64,000 nt of DNA, from NCBI GenBank assembly GCA_051294375.1, contig CM119265.1:348328-412327 (forward strand). Reading direction: 5' to 3'. How positions within the stretch are numbered: position 1 is the first letter of the stretch; each line of letters opens with the position of its first letter. The DNA comes from Paraspadella gotoi (taxonomy: Eukaryota; Chaetognatha). Shown in pieces: positions 32,216-42,633 of the stretch. Below the pieces are notes generated by a model. It made no database searches and was not told the origin of the DNA. It worked only from the letters and a program-made list of their open reading frames with translations. Position numbers and translations under genes: made by a program.

Positions 32216-35200
32216 CATGCGTGCTGCGAGAGGGAAGGAGGAGGAGGAGGACGGAGGAGGAGGAGGAGGAGCGAAATTAGTCGAAAATCGATTCTGATTC
32301 GAATTTGAGCGGAGAACTCTCGTCGTTGGGGGAGGAGGGCGAGTACGGATGCCTGGGCGTCGACCGGGAGGAGGAGGCGACGGAGGTGGTGAAGGCGTTC
32401 GTGGAGGATCTGTGGCGCCAGAGGCGTCGTCGTCGACCTCGAAAGCGGGTTTGAGTCGCGAGATAGAAATGTTTTCGTTTCCTCTTCCGGGTATCGCCAA
32501 TTTGAAAACTAATTCGTCGCGTGATATCACTCGATAAGGGCCGAGGTAGGGCGCCGATAGAGACGTGGCCACGCCCCCTCGTCGAACGAATACGTGAGAA
32601 GCATGGCGAAGGGCGTCGGGAAGGTGAATAGTCGGTTGACGATGTCTTGAGGTTTGTGTCGGTTGAAGTCGGGCGACCTCGAGGCGGAGATTGGCGAGCG
32701 TGCGTCGACGTTGCGCTCGCTCGTCAGCGTCACTTCCGGTCTGAGGTCCCAGAATATCGCCGGGAATGGCGATAGCTTCGCCATAAACTAGTTCTGCTGG
32801 CGTGGCGCCCACGTCAGGTTTTAGAGTCGTTCGAATTGCTAATAATGAGCAAGGGAGGCGCCAATACCAATCGCTATTGGTGTCGGCGCCCAGAGCGATT
32901 AGTGATTCTTTGAGACGGCGGTGAAATCTCTCTACGAGGCCATTCGATTGGGGATGATAAGGCGTTGTGAGGTTGTGAGAGATTCCCCATGAAGATAGCA
33001 GTTGTTGCCAGGTTGTCGAAAGGAATTGTGATCCTCGATCTGTTGTAATCGTCGCTGGAACGCCAAACGACGCTATCCACCCATGGACTAGGGCGTCGGC
33101 GACGGTCTTGGCGGAGATGTCCTTCATGGNNNNNNNNNNTGGCCAGCGAGAGAATCGATCGACTGCAGTAAGGAGATAGTTGAATCCGTTTGAAGGAGGA
33201 AGGCTGACGATGTCGACGTGAATGTGACTAAATCGCTTTTCGGGTAGGTCAAAGGTCCCGATCTCGGGAACTGTGTTGCGGGTGACCTTGGCCCGTTGAC
33301 AGTCCTGGCATTCGCGGGCCCACCTAGCGACGTCAGACTTCATTGAAGGCCATACGAATCTCTCGGCTATCGTTTGACGAGTTCTCTCTACGCCTGGGTG
33401 GCCGAGACCGTGAATAGTGTCAAAAACGCGCCGTCTCCACGAGTAAGGGACGAAGGGTCGAGGAGGGCCGTTACTAATGTCGACGGTGATCGTGGCGGCG
33501 CCGAGAGAGATCTTACGAAAACGTAATCCTGAAGTAGCGTCGTTGGAGATTCGTTGGTAATCGGCGTCGAGAGGTTGATCAGCCGCCATTTTCTCCAGAT
33601 CGACGCCGTGTTGGAGGATGGAGTTGGCGAGCTGATTGACGAGTTGAATTTTTTCTGAAGGGATTTCTCGATCGATAGAAGCGATTATGGGAGGGGAATG
33701 GGTTTGAGGGGCAGAGAAAGAGGGAAAGAGAGGTTGAGGGATATGGGAAGGGGAAGGGGGAGGAGAAGAGGGATTTGGATCTGGGTTGAGTTCGATATTT
33801 GGGCGAGATAGCGAATCGGCTACGACGTTCGCCTTGCCGGCGAGATACTGGATGTCAGTCGTGTACTCGGCGATGCCAGCGAGCTGATAAGTTTGTCGAG
33901 CCGTGTGTGGTTCCGCTTTTTTAGCGAGGGCCGGGATGAGCGACTTATGATCCGTATACAACGTGAAGCTGCGTCCCTCGATCATCATTTTGAAGTGTCT
34001 GATTGCTCTCCACGCCGCGAGTAGCTCGCGGTCGAATGGAGGCCAGAGCTGTTGATTCTTTTGGAGCTTTGCAGAGAAGAATGCAAGCGGCTCCCATCCC
34101 TTGGGGCCGCGCTGCTCGAGGACGGCGCCGATTGCAGTGTTTGACGCGTCTGAGGTAATCGCCAAGGCGGCGCCGGGGCGAGGGTGTCGGAGCATGGCGG
34201 CTTGAGAGAGAGCTGTCTTGATGGCTTCAAAAGATTGTTGACACTCGGGAGTCCAGATTAAAGAGCGAGGCTTGGTTTTTGTTTTGAGGGCTTCGAATAG
34301 AGGATAAAGGTGATGGGCGGACTTTGGAATGAATCGTCTATAGTAGTTGACGAGTCCCAGAAAACGTTGTAGCTCTTTAATTGTTGTGGGAGGAGTCGTC
34401 TCGTTGATGGCGGTGACTCTGTCCGGGAGAGGTGCGATGCCGTTGGCGTCGACTCTGTACCCAAGGAAGTCGAGTTCAGATTTTCCCAGGACACATTTTT
34501 GTCGATTAACGACGAGGCCGTTTTGGTGGAGGATATCGAAGACTTGCCGGAGATGTTCTTCGTGCTGCTGGTGGTTCTCTGAGGCGACCAGTATATCGTC
34601 TATATAGACGAAAAGGAAGGGAAGGCCGTCGAGAATCTCATCCATTAATCGCTGAAAATCTTGACCGGCGTTTTTAAGCCCGAACGGAGTACGTGGGAAC
34701 ACGTACAGTCCGAACGGGGTTATAACGCCGGTCTTAGCGATATCCTCTTCAGCTACGGGTATCTGGTGATACCCTTTTAGTAAGTCGATTTTACTAAACA
34801 CACGTTTGCCGCTCAAGTTAGCATTGAAGTCATTGAGAGTCTTAACTGGATATTTATCGTCGAGAGTTGAATTATTTAGGCGACGGAAATCTCCACAGAC
34901 GCGATGGCCGCCATCAGGCTTGTTGACGACCAGAAGTGGAGACGCCCATTCGCTTTTTGCTCGACGGGCAATTCCAAGCTCGCACAACTTATCTAGTTCT
35001 TTCCTGGCGACTTCAAGCTTGTCTGGAGCAAGACGACGGGCTCGAGACTGGACTGGGCTACCGACGGTCGGAATGTAATGCTTTACTCCGTGCTTAGGCT
35101 CAGTTGGCTTGAAGGAGGGTGTGCACAAATCGTGGTAGGAGTCCATGAGCTTATAGTAGGGGTCGTCGACTTGGTGAACGAAATTTACTCTGATAGGTTG

Positions 35201-35635
35201 TTGTTTGTTCGCTTTTGCTGCAGCTATGGTGCTGTAGTCCTGCAGATCGATCAAATAACCATCGCGATGGTTAGGGGCAAGAAAATGCTCGGCAAGAAAG
35301 TCAGAGCCGAGGATTGGTTGAGAGACATCTGCTATGGTTACAATGAAGGCGAATTTACGCCTTCCTAAACGGATCTGCACGCTTTTGTATCCATAGCAGG
35401 TAATTGGGGACCCGTTGGCTGCTTGCAGCTTAGTTGAGTTTTCTCCTTTTTCCCTCTCAGCCTTCGTCGGGGGAATAATAGAGACTGTTGCTCCTCCGTC
35501 GACGAGCCAATTGAGTCTGTTCTGGGCGTCGTGGACGAAGAGGAGAGAATCTTTTGAGTTGATGAATTGGCCGGCCGGGATGGCGTTCACTTCCTCCCGC
35601 CGGCCCTCCCGTTTTCCTGTTGCTGTCGGTAGCAA
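32141..35635 (-). CDS. pol: Pol polyprotein, copy E, C-terminus replaced
   Basis: A 1164-codon frame. Protease DGG begins at residue 46. RT has KIDLLKGYHQIP (282-293) and YIDD (344-347). RNase H has TSDAS (D496), FDREL (E537) and YTDHKSL (D562). The integrase zinc residues are H742, H746, C776 and C779; the DDE residues are D808, D866 and E902. GPYR is at 1032-1035, followed by the proline-rich linker. Four residues near 833-836 are hidden by ten Ns at 33130-33139. The last 25 or so residues come from the unrelated insert, so the native tail is lost from this frame. The frame is -1 relative to gag and overlaps it by 49 bases. Confidence 0.9.
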   Translation of the reverse strand: MLPTATGKREGRREEVNAIPAGQFINSKDSLLFVHDAQNRLNWLVDGGATVSIIPPTKAEREKGENSTKLQAANGSPITCYGYKSVQIRLGRRKFAFIVTIADVSQPILGSDFLAEHFLAPNHRDGYLIDLQDYSTIAAAKANKQQPIRVNFVHQVDDPYYKLMDSYHDLCTPSFKPTEPKHGVKHYIPTVGSPVQSRARRLAPDKLEVARKELDKLCELGIARRAKSEWASPLLVVNKPDGGHRVCGDFRRLNNSTLDDKYPVKTLNDFNANLSGKRVFSKIDLLKGYHQIPVAEEDIAKTGVITPFGLYVFPRTPFGLKNAGQDFQRLMDEILDGLPFLFVYIDDILVASENHQQHEEHLRQVFDILHQNGLVVNRQKCVLGKSELDFLGYRVDANGIAPLPDRVTAINETTPPTTIKELQRFLGLVNYYRRFIPKSAHHLYPLFEALKTKTKPRSLIWTPECQQSFEAIKTALSQAAMLRHPRPGAALAITSDASNTAIGAVLEQRGPKGWEPLAFFSAKLQKNQQLWPPFDRELLAAWRAIRHFKMMIEGRSFTLYTDHKSLIPALAKKAEPHTARQTYQLAGIAEYTTDIQYLAGKANVVADSLSRPNIELNPDPNPSSPPPSPSHIPQPLFPSFSAPQTHSPPIIASIDREIPSEKIQLVNQLANSILQHGVDLEKMAADQPLDADYQRISNDATSGLRFRKISLGAATITVDISNGPPRPFVPYSWRRRVFDTIHGLGHPGVERTRQTIAERFVWPSMKSDVARWARECQDCQRAKVTRNTVPEIGTFDLPEKRFSHIHVDIVSLPPSNGFNYLLTAVDRFSRWPXXXXMKDISAKTVADALVHGWIASFGVPATITTDRGSQFLSTTWQQLLSSWGISHNLTTPYHPQSNGLVERFHRRLKESLIALGADTNSDWYWRLPCSLLAIRTTLKPDVGATPAELVYGEAIAIPGDILGPQTGSDADERAQRRRTLANLRLEVARLQPTQTSRHRQPTIHLPDALRHASHVFVRRGGVATSLSAPYLGPYRVISRDELVFKLAIPGRGNENISISRLKPAFEVDDDASGATDPPRTPSPPPSPPPPGRRPGIRTRPPPPTTRVLRSNSNQNRFSTNFAPPPPPPSSSSSFPLAARMIDSRRCLRPESSSHKVTTVGCTPL

Positions 35636-36675
35636 CCTGCCTCACAGTTCTTGGCGGAGTCGCCGAATTTGCGGTGGTAAAAACATATATCAACGCGCTT
35701 GGTCTTTTGCTGCTGATTTGACGGCGTTGTTGATGGTCTATCGGCGTTCGTTGGTCGTCGAAAAGTGTTGTTCGGTCGACGAGCTGTTTGGTTTTGTCGT
35801 GGGCGATTGACGGCGTTGACGTCGTCGTTGATCAGTGGATCCTCTTGCATGAGAGGCGTAACGGTCGGATTGACGTTGCTGATCGAATTTGTAGTTGCAT
35901 TGTGGAGAAGGCGGCCGTCGCGATCGAAATAGGCGTCGGCGAATTTCGCTGTGGTCTCGGCGTCGACGGTTTCCACTCGTTCAGCGAGGTTTCGCTGAAT
36001 CTCTGGAGGAAGCTCGCGCAGTAGCAGCTCCTTGAGGATGTCGTCCACTGACACTTTTCCAGCTTTTTCCTTCATGAACGCAAGAAGCTGGGAAGGACGA
36101 CGGCCATCTCGACGGGTGCCGTCGATGAGGGAGGCTGCCTGTTGTGAACGGGTGCGACCATACTCCTGGCGTAAGTAGGCGAGGAATTCGTTCCATTTGA
36201 GGTCCGTTGCCTCGCCGAAAAGGAAAGAATTGATTCGTGGATTGTAATCGACGGTGAATTTGTCCTCCAAGTGGGCGAACTTCTCTCTCGCTGAAGTCGT
36301 TCCTGCGCGGAGATATGCCGCTTCGACTCTCTGGATCCAGAGCTCGACGTTGTCCGCGTCGAAGTCTGGCAGCTTGGGTTTTTTTAATGACAAGCTCTGA
36401 AGAGATGCTGCCAGAGTAGATGCGAGGGTACGAACCAGTTCCGCCTGAGGATCGGGAGACGGCGCCGCGGCCATGTTGGCGGAGTTTGTCGGCGTCGACG
36501 GGAAGCTGAAGGATGGCTGTGTGGCGTCAGACGTCGGAGATCGCCTTCCGCGGCCGAAACCGATCGGGAGAGGAGGAGCGAGGCGATTGGCGTGGTCGTG
36601 TTGAGGCGCCGCGGCGTCGTCCGCGTTGCTTGGTTGTGCTACGCGAGCACGAGTTCCATTTGCTGGTCCGCTCAT
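35587..36675 (-). CDS. gag: Gag polyprotein, copy E
   Basis: 362 residues from MSGPANGTRARV, matching F and D. An N-terminal low-complexity region includes the RPRS-type motif GFGRGRRSP. The capsid-like domain has LPDFDADNVELWIQRVEAAY, FAHLEDKF and QQAASLIDG. The zinc knuckle is C-FY-H-RKFGDSAKN-C-EAG-C near residues 330-347, and a basic end GRAGGRK follows. Intact, with no gaps. Confidence 0.92.
   Translation of the reverse strand: MSGPANGTRARVAQPSNADDAAAPQHDHANRLAPPLPIGFGRGRRSPTSDATQPSFSFPSTPTNSANMAAAPSPDPQAELVRTLASTLAASLQSLSLKKPKLPDFDADNVELWIQRVEAAYLRAGTTSAREKFAHLEDKFTVDYNPRINSFLFGEATDLKWNEFLAYLRQEYGRTRSQQAASLIDGTRRDGRRPSQLLAFMKEKAGKVSVDDILKELLLRELPPEIQRNLAERVETVDAETTAKFADAYFDRDGRLLHNATTNSISNVNPTVTPLMQEDPLINDDVNAVNRPRQNQTARRPNNTFRRPTNADRPSTTPSNQQQKTKRVDICFYHRKFGDSAKNCEAGCYRQQQENGRAGGRK
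35611..35617 (-). promoter_or_regulatory. Putative relaxed -1 shift site, copy E
   Basis: CAG GAA AAC in gag phase (GGAAAAC), about 24 bases before the gag TGA. Pol is open in the -1 frame across it. Confidence 0.5.
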
Positions 36676-36734
36676 CCGTCGAGCGTTGTAGAGGGTTTTG
36701 GGGAGAGAAAGGAGGGAGAGGGAAGTGGTGAGAG

Positions 36735-36776
36735 GTAGGCAAGAATTTGCAGCCTAATAAACACGAGCTTGCCTAC
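36735..36776 (-). promoter_or_regulatory. Leader hairpin, copy E
   Basis: GTAGGCAAG (36735-36743) pairs with CTTGCCTAC (36768-36776), 9 bp perfect. The element strand has CTCAG before the stem. Confidence 0.7.
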
Positions 36777-37004
36777 CTGAGAAAAGGTTTTCATCCACTT
36801 GAAGGCATCCACTAGGTTTTCGATTGAATTTTCACTTGTTTTTATTTTTGTTGTTTTAGTGAGGCATTTAGAGGCATTTCGAGGCTTATTTTGATGTCGA
36901 AAATGTATCCCTAAGGCGGAGAGGCTAATTTTGTGTAGGAAAAGTTTCCCTAAGGCTTTAAGAAGGCTGAGAGCATAGTTTTGGTTCAGAAGGTTGGTTA
37001 AAAT

Positions 37005-37022
37005 TCTTAGTTGGGCTCACCA
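37005..37022 (-). other. Primer binding site, copy E
   Basis: TGGTGAGCCCAACTAAGA on the minus strand. Only about 13 bases separate it from telomeric repeats, so the LTR that should follow is missing here. Confidence 0.65.
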
Positions 37023-37035
37023 AAGGGACAGAGAT

Positions 37036-37118
37036 AACCCTAACCCTAACCTAACCCTAACCCTAAACCTCTAACCCCTAACCCTAACCCTAACCCTAAC
37101 CCTAACCCTAACCCTAAC

Positions 37119-37175
<57 letters not shown>

Positions 37176-37326
37176 CTAACCCCTAACCCTAACCCTAACC
37201 CTAACCCTAACCCTAACCCTAACCCTAACACCCTAACCCCTAACCCTAACCCTAACCCTAACCCTAACCCTAACCCTAACCCCCTAACCTAACCCTAACC
37301 CTAACCTAACCCTAACCCTAACCCCC
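37036..37326 (+). repeat. Telomeric CCCTAA array
   Basis: About 48 units with minor variants, between copy E and the F-type LTR. Confidence 0.96.
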
Positions 37327-37749
37327 GTAGATGCAGAAACCTGGCACCGAGAGGAACAGGAAGGACAGTGAAATAATATTGATAAGTCTCGCTTTAACGT
37401 TAATTAATACCGTCTGCTTATCAGGCTGACCATCTTGGTAAGTTAATAGAGATGGCGGTTGATTCATAAACATAATGGAGAAAGAGCAACGGAAACTGAA
37501 TGAAGAATATATTATTCCGAGTTTGGGTCGTTTCTTAGGTAAAAGAGCTCCGTGGCGTATCGGACTAATTAGAAGATCATGGCTCGGAGGTCGCCGCGTT
37601 TCGAATCCAGGTAACGACTGCTATTTATAATTATTAATTAATTGTAGAGATAACGAGGAGACTTATTATGAAGTAAGGTAACTAAATTATTATCGATGAA
37701 CATGTAATAATTATTAATAAATATTAATCATTAATTTGGGTGCCAGGGT
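37327..37749 (-). repeat. 3' LTR of copy F, last bases missing
   Basis: Starts (T)GTAGATGCAGAAACC after telomeric repeats, the same start as the 5' LTR of F at 44035. Inverted pair ACCTGGCACC (37339-37348) and GGTGCCAGG (37739-37747). Its terminal CTACA is cut off by a gap but appears at 38444-38450 beside the F 3'UTR. Confidence 0.8.
37546..37615 (+). promoter_or_regulatory. tRNA-like segment in LTR F
   Basis: A-box-like GTGGCGTATCGGA and B-box-like GTTTCGAATCC, preceded by TTTGGGTCGTTTC. Weaker than the C and H segments. Confidence 0.55.
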
Positions 37750-37774
37750 NNNNNNNNNNNNNNNNNNNNNNNNN
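37750..37774. other. Assembly gap (25 N)
   Basis: Joins the F LTR to the E-type LTR. The flanking order looks wrong (see findings). Confidence 0.99.
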
Positions 37775-37776
37775 GA

Positions 37777-38222
37777 TGTAGGTATTTTAGCCAGGCACCA
37801 TTAAGGATAAAAACGGAATTGAGTTAGGAACCGAATAGTGTCCAAAAGGTAAACTATTATCGTCTGCTAATAAAGACATCCATCTTGATTACTTAATTAT
37901 CATAGAAGTCGTCGGAGGCTCTTATATAAACAGAAGAGCAACGAGAATAATAAAGAATCGATGAGAATATAATTATTCTCTGTTTTGGATGTTTTCCGAC
38001 AAAAGTGCCGGCTGGCGAAATGGATATAACGGCGGATCGCGGTCCATGAAGTCGCTGGTTCGAATCCCGATATGGACACTTTATTTACAAGGTAATTTAT
38101 ATCGGAGATATTTAGTAAAGGTAAAACGAAGCTTATACTACTATTTAAAATATTCGGTTTAGCTAAATATAATTAATAATAATTATTACATAATTATTTT
38201 GGTGCCTGGATCGAAGGCTACA
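37777..38222 (-). repeat. Displaced 5' LTR, probably of copy E
   Basis: 446 bp from TGTAGGTATTTTAGCC to GAAGGCTACA, then telomeric repeats. Inverted pair CCAGGCACC (37791-37799) and GGTGCCTGG (38201-38209). Its last 100 bases equal 23989-24090. Two bases (GA) precede it after the gap, the same spacing as between other LTRs and primer sites, so the gap probably hides the primer-site side. Confidence 0.75.
38005..38077 (+). promoter_or_regulatory. tRNA-like segment in LTR E
   Basis: A-box-like CTGGCGAAATGGATA and B box GGTTCGAATCCC, about 72 bases in all, in plus orientation. Confidence 0.65.
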
Positions 38223-38281
38223 ACCCTAACCCTAACCCTAACCCTAACCCTAACCTAACCCTAAACCCAATAACCCTAACC

Positions 38282-38322
<41 letters not shown>

Positions 38323-38348
38323 CCCTAACCCTAACCCTAACCCTAACC

Positions 38349-38383
<35 letters not shown>

Positions 38384-38443
38384 TACCCTAACCCTAACCT
38401 AACCCTAACCCTAACCCTAACCCTAACCCTAACCTAACCCTAA
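38223..38443 (+). repeat. Telomeric CCCTAA array
   Basis: About 36 units with few variants. Begins ACCCTAA right after LTR CTACA. At the right it abuts only seven bases of the F LTR. Confidence 0.96.
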
Positions 38444-38450
38444 TACTACA

Positions 38451-38885
38451 CGCCCCCCAGATAAAATGCAGGGGAAAAATATTTCGCGTGCTTTTGTCTA
38501 ATAAAAATCTACTTAATAATCTCTGTTTTTGGGAAAAAGAGAAATAACAGAGTTTTCGAATAACGCTGAGAATTAAGCGTGTTTGAAAAATAGAGTCGAA
38601 TAATANNNNNNNNNNTGTTTGTAAACGTTGAGTAAAATAGAGTAACTTTAGCTTCAGTAAAGTTTAACGAATAGGGATGTAAATCAATTTGATGATAATT
38701 AACGAATAGGAGATGATTAAACGGAAAATAGTGGAAACTTTTTTTAACGTTTTTAACGACAATAAATATTTACAAGTGATCGATGTCGATTGTTTTGATG
38801 ATAATAACGATTTGATAGGTATCGTTAAAGGTTTGAAAATACAGAATTAAAAGAGTTGAATTAGATAATGTTTTTGTGAATGACT
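38451..38885 (-). other. 3'UTR and polypurine tract of copy F
   Basis: CGCCCCCCAG followed by AT-rich sequence with ten Ns (38596-38605), ending in TGACTGACCCGTTC at the pol stop. No other gene seen. Confidence 0.6.
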
Positions 38886-39284
38886 GACCCGTTCAAGTTT
38901 GTTGGCTTCGATTTTCCTCGCTTTCGATTTGCTGGAGGAAATGAGCGAGTACAGCAGCGTAAGAACGTTGATTGGAGTTGACGCTGGGAGATGGGCGTGG
39001 CCTTGGACGGTAAGAGAAATTTTCTGGGGTCGGCCTCGAGAATGTTGTAGGAAGGGTTTGCGGGGTCGACGGAGGTTCGATTGTGGCGTCATTGGGCGCC
39101 GTGTTGACTTCGTTATCCCCGCTCGCTTCGTTGTTGTTGTTGTTCCCAGATTTGTTTATTTCTTTGTTTACTTTTATCGTCGGTTTGTTTATTTTTGCAT
39201 TTAGAGGGGGAAAATCGAGGGGGGAAAAAGGATTATTGGTCGGAGGTGGAAGGGAGGTTGGGAAGGTTGGAGAGGGGAGGAGGA

Positions 39285-39317
<33 letters not shown>

Positions 39318-42300
39318 GAGAGTAATTCGCAGTAGATTCGATCGGATTTCGAGATGAATTTGATCGGAGATTTCTCGTTGACGGAGGAGGGAAACGCGTT
39401 CTGATGCCTGGGCGTCGGCCAGGGGTGGAGGTGACGGAGGAGGCGAGGGCGTTCGTGGCGGTCTAGCGTCACCGGAATGTGTCGTCCTCCGCCTCGAAAG
39501 CTGGCTTGAGTCGAGATATTGACACGTTTTCGTTTCCGCGGCCTGGGATCTCGATCTTAAAAGTTAATTCGTTACGTGATATAACGCGAAAGGGACCGAG
39601 ATAGGGCGCCGATAGTGACGTTGACGCGCCGCCACGCCTGACGAAGACGTGGGAGGCGTGGTGGAGAGTCTCGGGGATATGAAGTCGAGGCTGACGATGA
39701 GTCGTCGTTGGAGCAGGTTGTAAGCGTGCGACCTCAATCGTAGGTTGGCGAGAGTGCGTCGACGCTGATTTGCTCGTCAGCGTCACTTCCGGTTTGGGAA
39801 GCGAGAAGGTCCCCGGGGACGGCGATGGCTTCCCCGTAGACTAATTCTGCTGGGATGCCCCTACGTCGGGTTTTTAGTGTCGTACGGATCGCAAGTAGAG
39901 AGCAGGGTAGACGCCAATACCAATCTCCATGATGATCTGCGCCGAGAGCGATTAGAGATTCCTTTAATCGACGATGAAATCTCTCGACGAGACCATTCGA
40001 TTGTGGATGGTATGCAGTCGTAAGGTTGTGAGTGATCCCCCAGGACGTTAATAATTGTTTCCAGGTTTGTCGAGAGGAACTGGGATCCTCTGTCAGTAGT
40101 GATAGTTGCTGGGACGCCGAATGATGATATCCATCCATGGACAAGGGCGTCGGCGATGGTCTTGGCCGCGATGTCTCTCATGGGTATTGCGATTGGCCAT
40201 CGAGTAAACCTGTCGACGGCTGTAAGAACGTAATTGTATCCATTTGAAGCGGAAGGGTTACGATGTCGACGTGGATGTGCGTGAAGCGTCGATCGGGTAA
40301 CTCGAAGGTGCCAATTTCCGGAATGGTATTACGCGTTACCTTGGCGCGCTGACAATCTTGACATTCGCGCGCCCATTTTGAGACGTCGGCGCGCATCGAC
40401 GGCCATACGAATTTGTCGGCTATCGATTGGCGAGTACGTTCTACTCCAGGGTGGCCGAGATTATGAATGGTTTCGAAGACTTGGCGGCGCCAGGAGAAAG
40501 GAACGAATGGCCTGGGGGGCCATTACTGACGTCGACAGTTATTGAAGTTGATCCGATGGGGATTTTTCTAAATCTTAATCCTGATGAGGCGTCGCTTGTG
40601 ATGCGCCGGTAATCCGAGTCGAGTGGTTGGTCAACGGCCATCTTTTCCAGATCGACGCCATGTTGAAGGATCGAGAAGGCGAATTGATTTAGATGTTGAG
40701 TTTCTCCGGAGGCAATTCTTTGTCGATTGATGCCACGATTGGAGGGGATTGGGTTTCGGGGGAAGAGAAAGAAGGGAAGAGAGTTGGGGAGTGGGGAAGG
40801 GGGAGGGGAGAGAGGGAGAATCGGGTTTAGGCTCCTTTTCAGCGTGGACGAGAGAGAGAATCCGCTACGACGTTTGCCTTGCCGGCGAGGTATTGAATAT
40901 CCGTCGTATACTCTGCTATGCCGGCAAGCTGGTAGGTTTGACGAGCTGTGTGCGGTTCCGTCTTTTTAGCGAGTGCTGGGACGAGTGATTTGTGATCGGT
41001 GAAAAGAGTAAAACTCCTTCCTTCGATCATGGGACGAAAATGGCGAACAGCGCGCCAAGCGGCGAGGAGCTCCCGATCAAACGGGGGCCAGAGCTGCTGA
41101 CTTTTCTGTAGTTTCGCCGAAAAGAAGGCTAAGGGTTCCCAACCCTTAGGCCCTCTCTGCTCGAGCACGGCGCCGATCGCCGTGTTTGACGCGTCGGAAG
41201 TGACGGCGAGTTTGGCGCCTGGACGTGGATGGCTGAGCATGGCGGCTCGCGATAGGGCCTGCTTGATGGCGATGAAGGCGTCTTGACATTCCGGAGTCCA
41301 GTTGAGCGTGCGGGGCTTGGTTTTCGATTTTAGGGCCTCGAATAACGGATAGAGGTGATGGGCTGATTTAGGGATGAATCGTCTGTAGTAATNNNNNNNN
41401 NNAAGAAATCTCTGCAACTCTTTTATCGTTGTAGGCGGTGTCGACTCGTTGATGGCGGCGACTCGCTCTGAGAGAGGGGAAATTCCATTGGCGTCGATTT
41501 TGTATCCGAGGAACTCTAGTTCTGATTTTCCCAGGACGCATTTTTTCCTATTCACAACGAGGCCGTTTTGATGAAGCGTGTCGAACACTTCGCGAAGGTG
41601 TGCCTCGTGTTGTTGATGCGTCTCGGAGGCGACGAGAATGTCGTCGATGTAAACGAAAACAAACGGAAGTCCATCCAAGATTTCATCCATTAATCTCTGA
41701 AAGTCTTGGCCCGCGTTCTTAAGGCCAAATGGAGTACGCGGGAAGACGTAGAGGCCGAATGGAGTAATGACGCCGGTTTTGGCGACGTCCTCTTCGGCGA
41801 CGGGTATCTGATGGTACCCTTTTAATAGATCAATCTTGCTGAAGACTTTTTTTCCGCTCAAGTTGGCATTGAAGTCGTTCAAGGTTTTTACTGGGTACTT
41901 ATCGTCAATAGTAGCGTTATTGAGGCGTCGAAAGTCGCCACAGACGCGGTAGCCTCCATCAGGCTTATTAACGACGAGTAACGGAGAGGCCCATTCGCTT
42001 TTGGCTCGGCGGGCGATGCCGAGTTCACAGAGCTTTTCCAATTCCTTTTTGGCGACCTCCAGTTTGTCTGGTGCAAGTCGACGAGCTCTCGACTGTACTG
42101 GACGGCCAGTTGTTGGAATGTAGTGTTTAACTCCATGTTTTGGCTCCGTTGGTTGAAATGATGGGGTGCATAAGTTATGATAAGTGTCGAGAAGCTTATA
42201 ATATGGATCGTCTGCTTGGTGGACGAAGTTGACTCGAACGGGTTGTTGTTTGTTTGCTTTTGATGCGGTGATTGTGCTAAAATCTATCAGGTCTATTAAA

Positions 42301-42633
42301 AAACCATCGCGATGGTTGGGAGCAAGGTAATGCTCGGCCAGGAAATCTGAACCGAGGATGGGCTGGGTAACATCTGCAATGGTTACTGTAAATGGAAAAG
42401 TTCTTTCTCCAAGACGGACCTGTACGTCTCTGTAACCAAAACAGGCTATTGGGGAACCATTGGCGGCCTTCAGTTTTGTTTTGGATTCTCCACTATCCCG
42501 ATCCTTCCTTGTTGGTGGGATTATGGAGACGGTGGCGCCGCCGTCGACAAGCCAATTGAGCTTGTTTCTGGCGTCGTGAACGAATAGTAGAGAATCTTTT
42601 GAGTCGATGCAGTGGCCGGTCGGNNNNNNNNNN
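38886..42633 (-). pseudogene. pol: pol of copy F, frameshifted
   Basis: Protease with DGGATVSIIPP near 42530. A good open stretch 42041-40839 carries RT (KIDLLKGYHQIP, YIDD), RNase H and the linker start. Shorter pieces carry the integrase zinc domain (40630-40330), TTDRGSQ (about 40095), [13 protein letters not shown] (about 40000), GPFR (about 39600) and the tail FSRPTPENFSYR...RSYAAVLAHFLQQ (39040-38890). At least four one-base shifts plus N gaps at 41393-41402 and 42624-42633 prevent a continuous frame. Confidence 0.85.

Larger units (their letters stand above)
31091..37035 (-). mobile_element. Copy E: Ty3/gypsy element without LTRs in place
   Basis: Gag, pol, leader and primer site are present. 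The 3' side merges into the unrelated island near 31090. The 5' side goes from the primer site through 13 bases straight into telomeric repeats at 37036. Its LTR material is probably the pieces at 23989-24493 and 37777-38222. Family 2. Confidence 0.85.

Noticed and set aside
38444-38455. Telomerase healing of a chromosome broken in the LTR of F
   Set aside because: The LTR body of F is found nearby at 37327-37749, so a misordered assembly explains the junction more simply.
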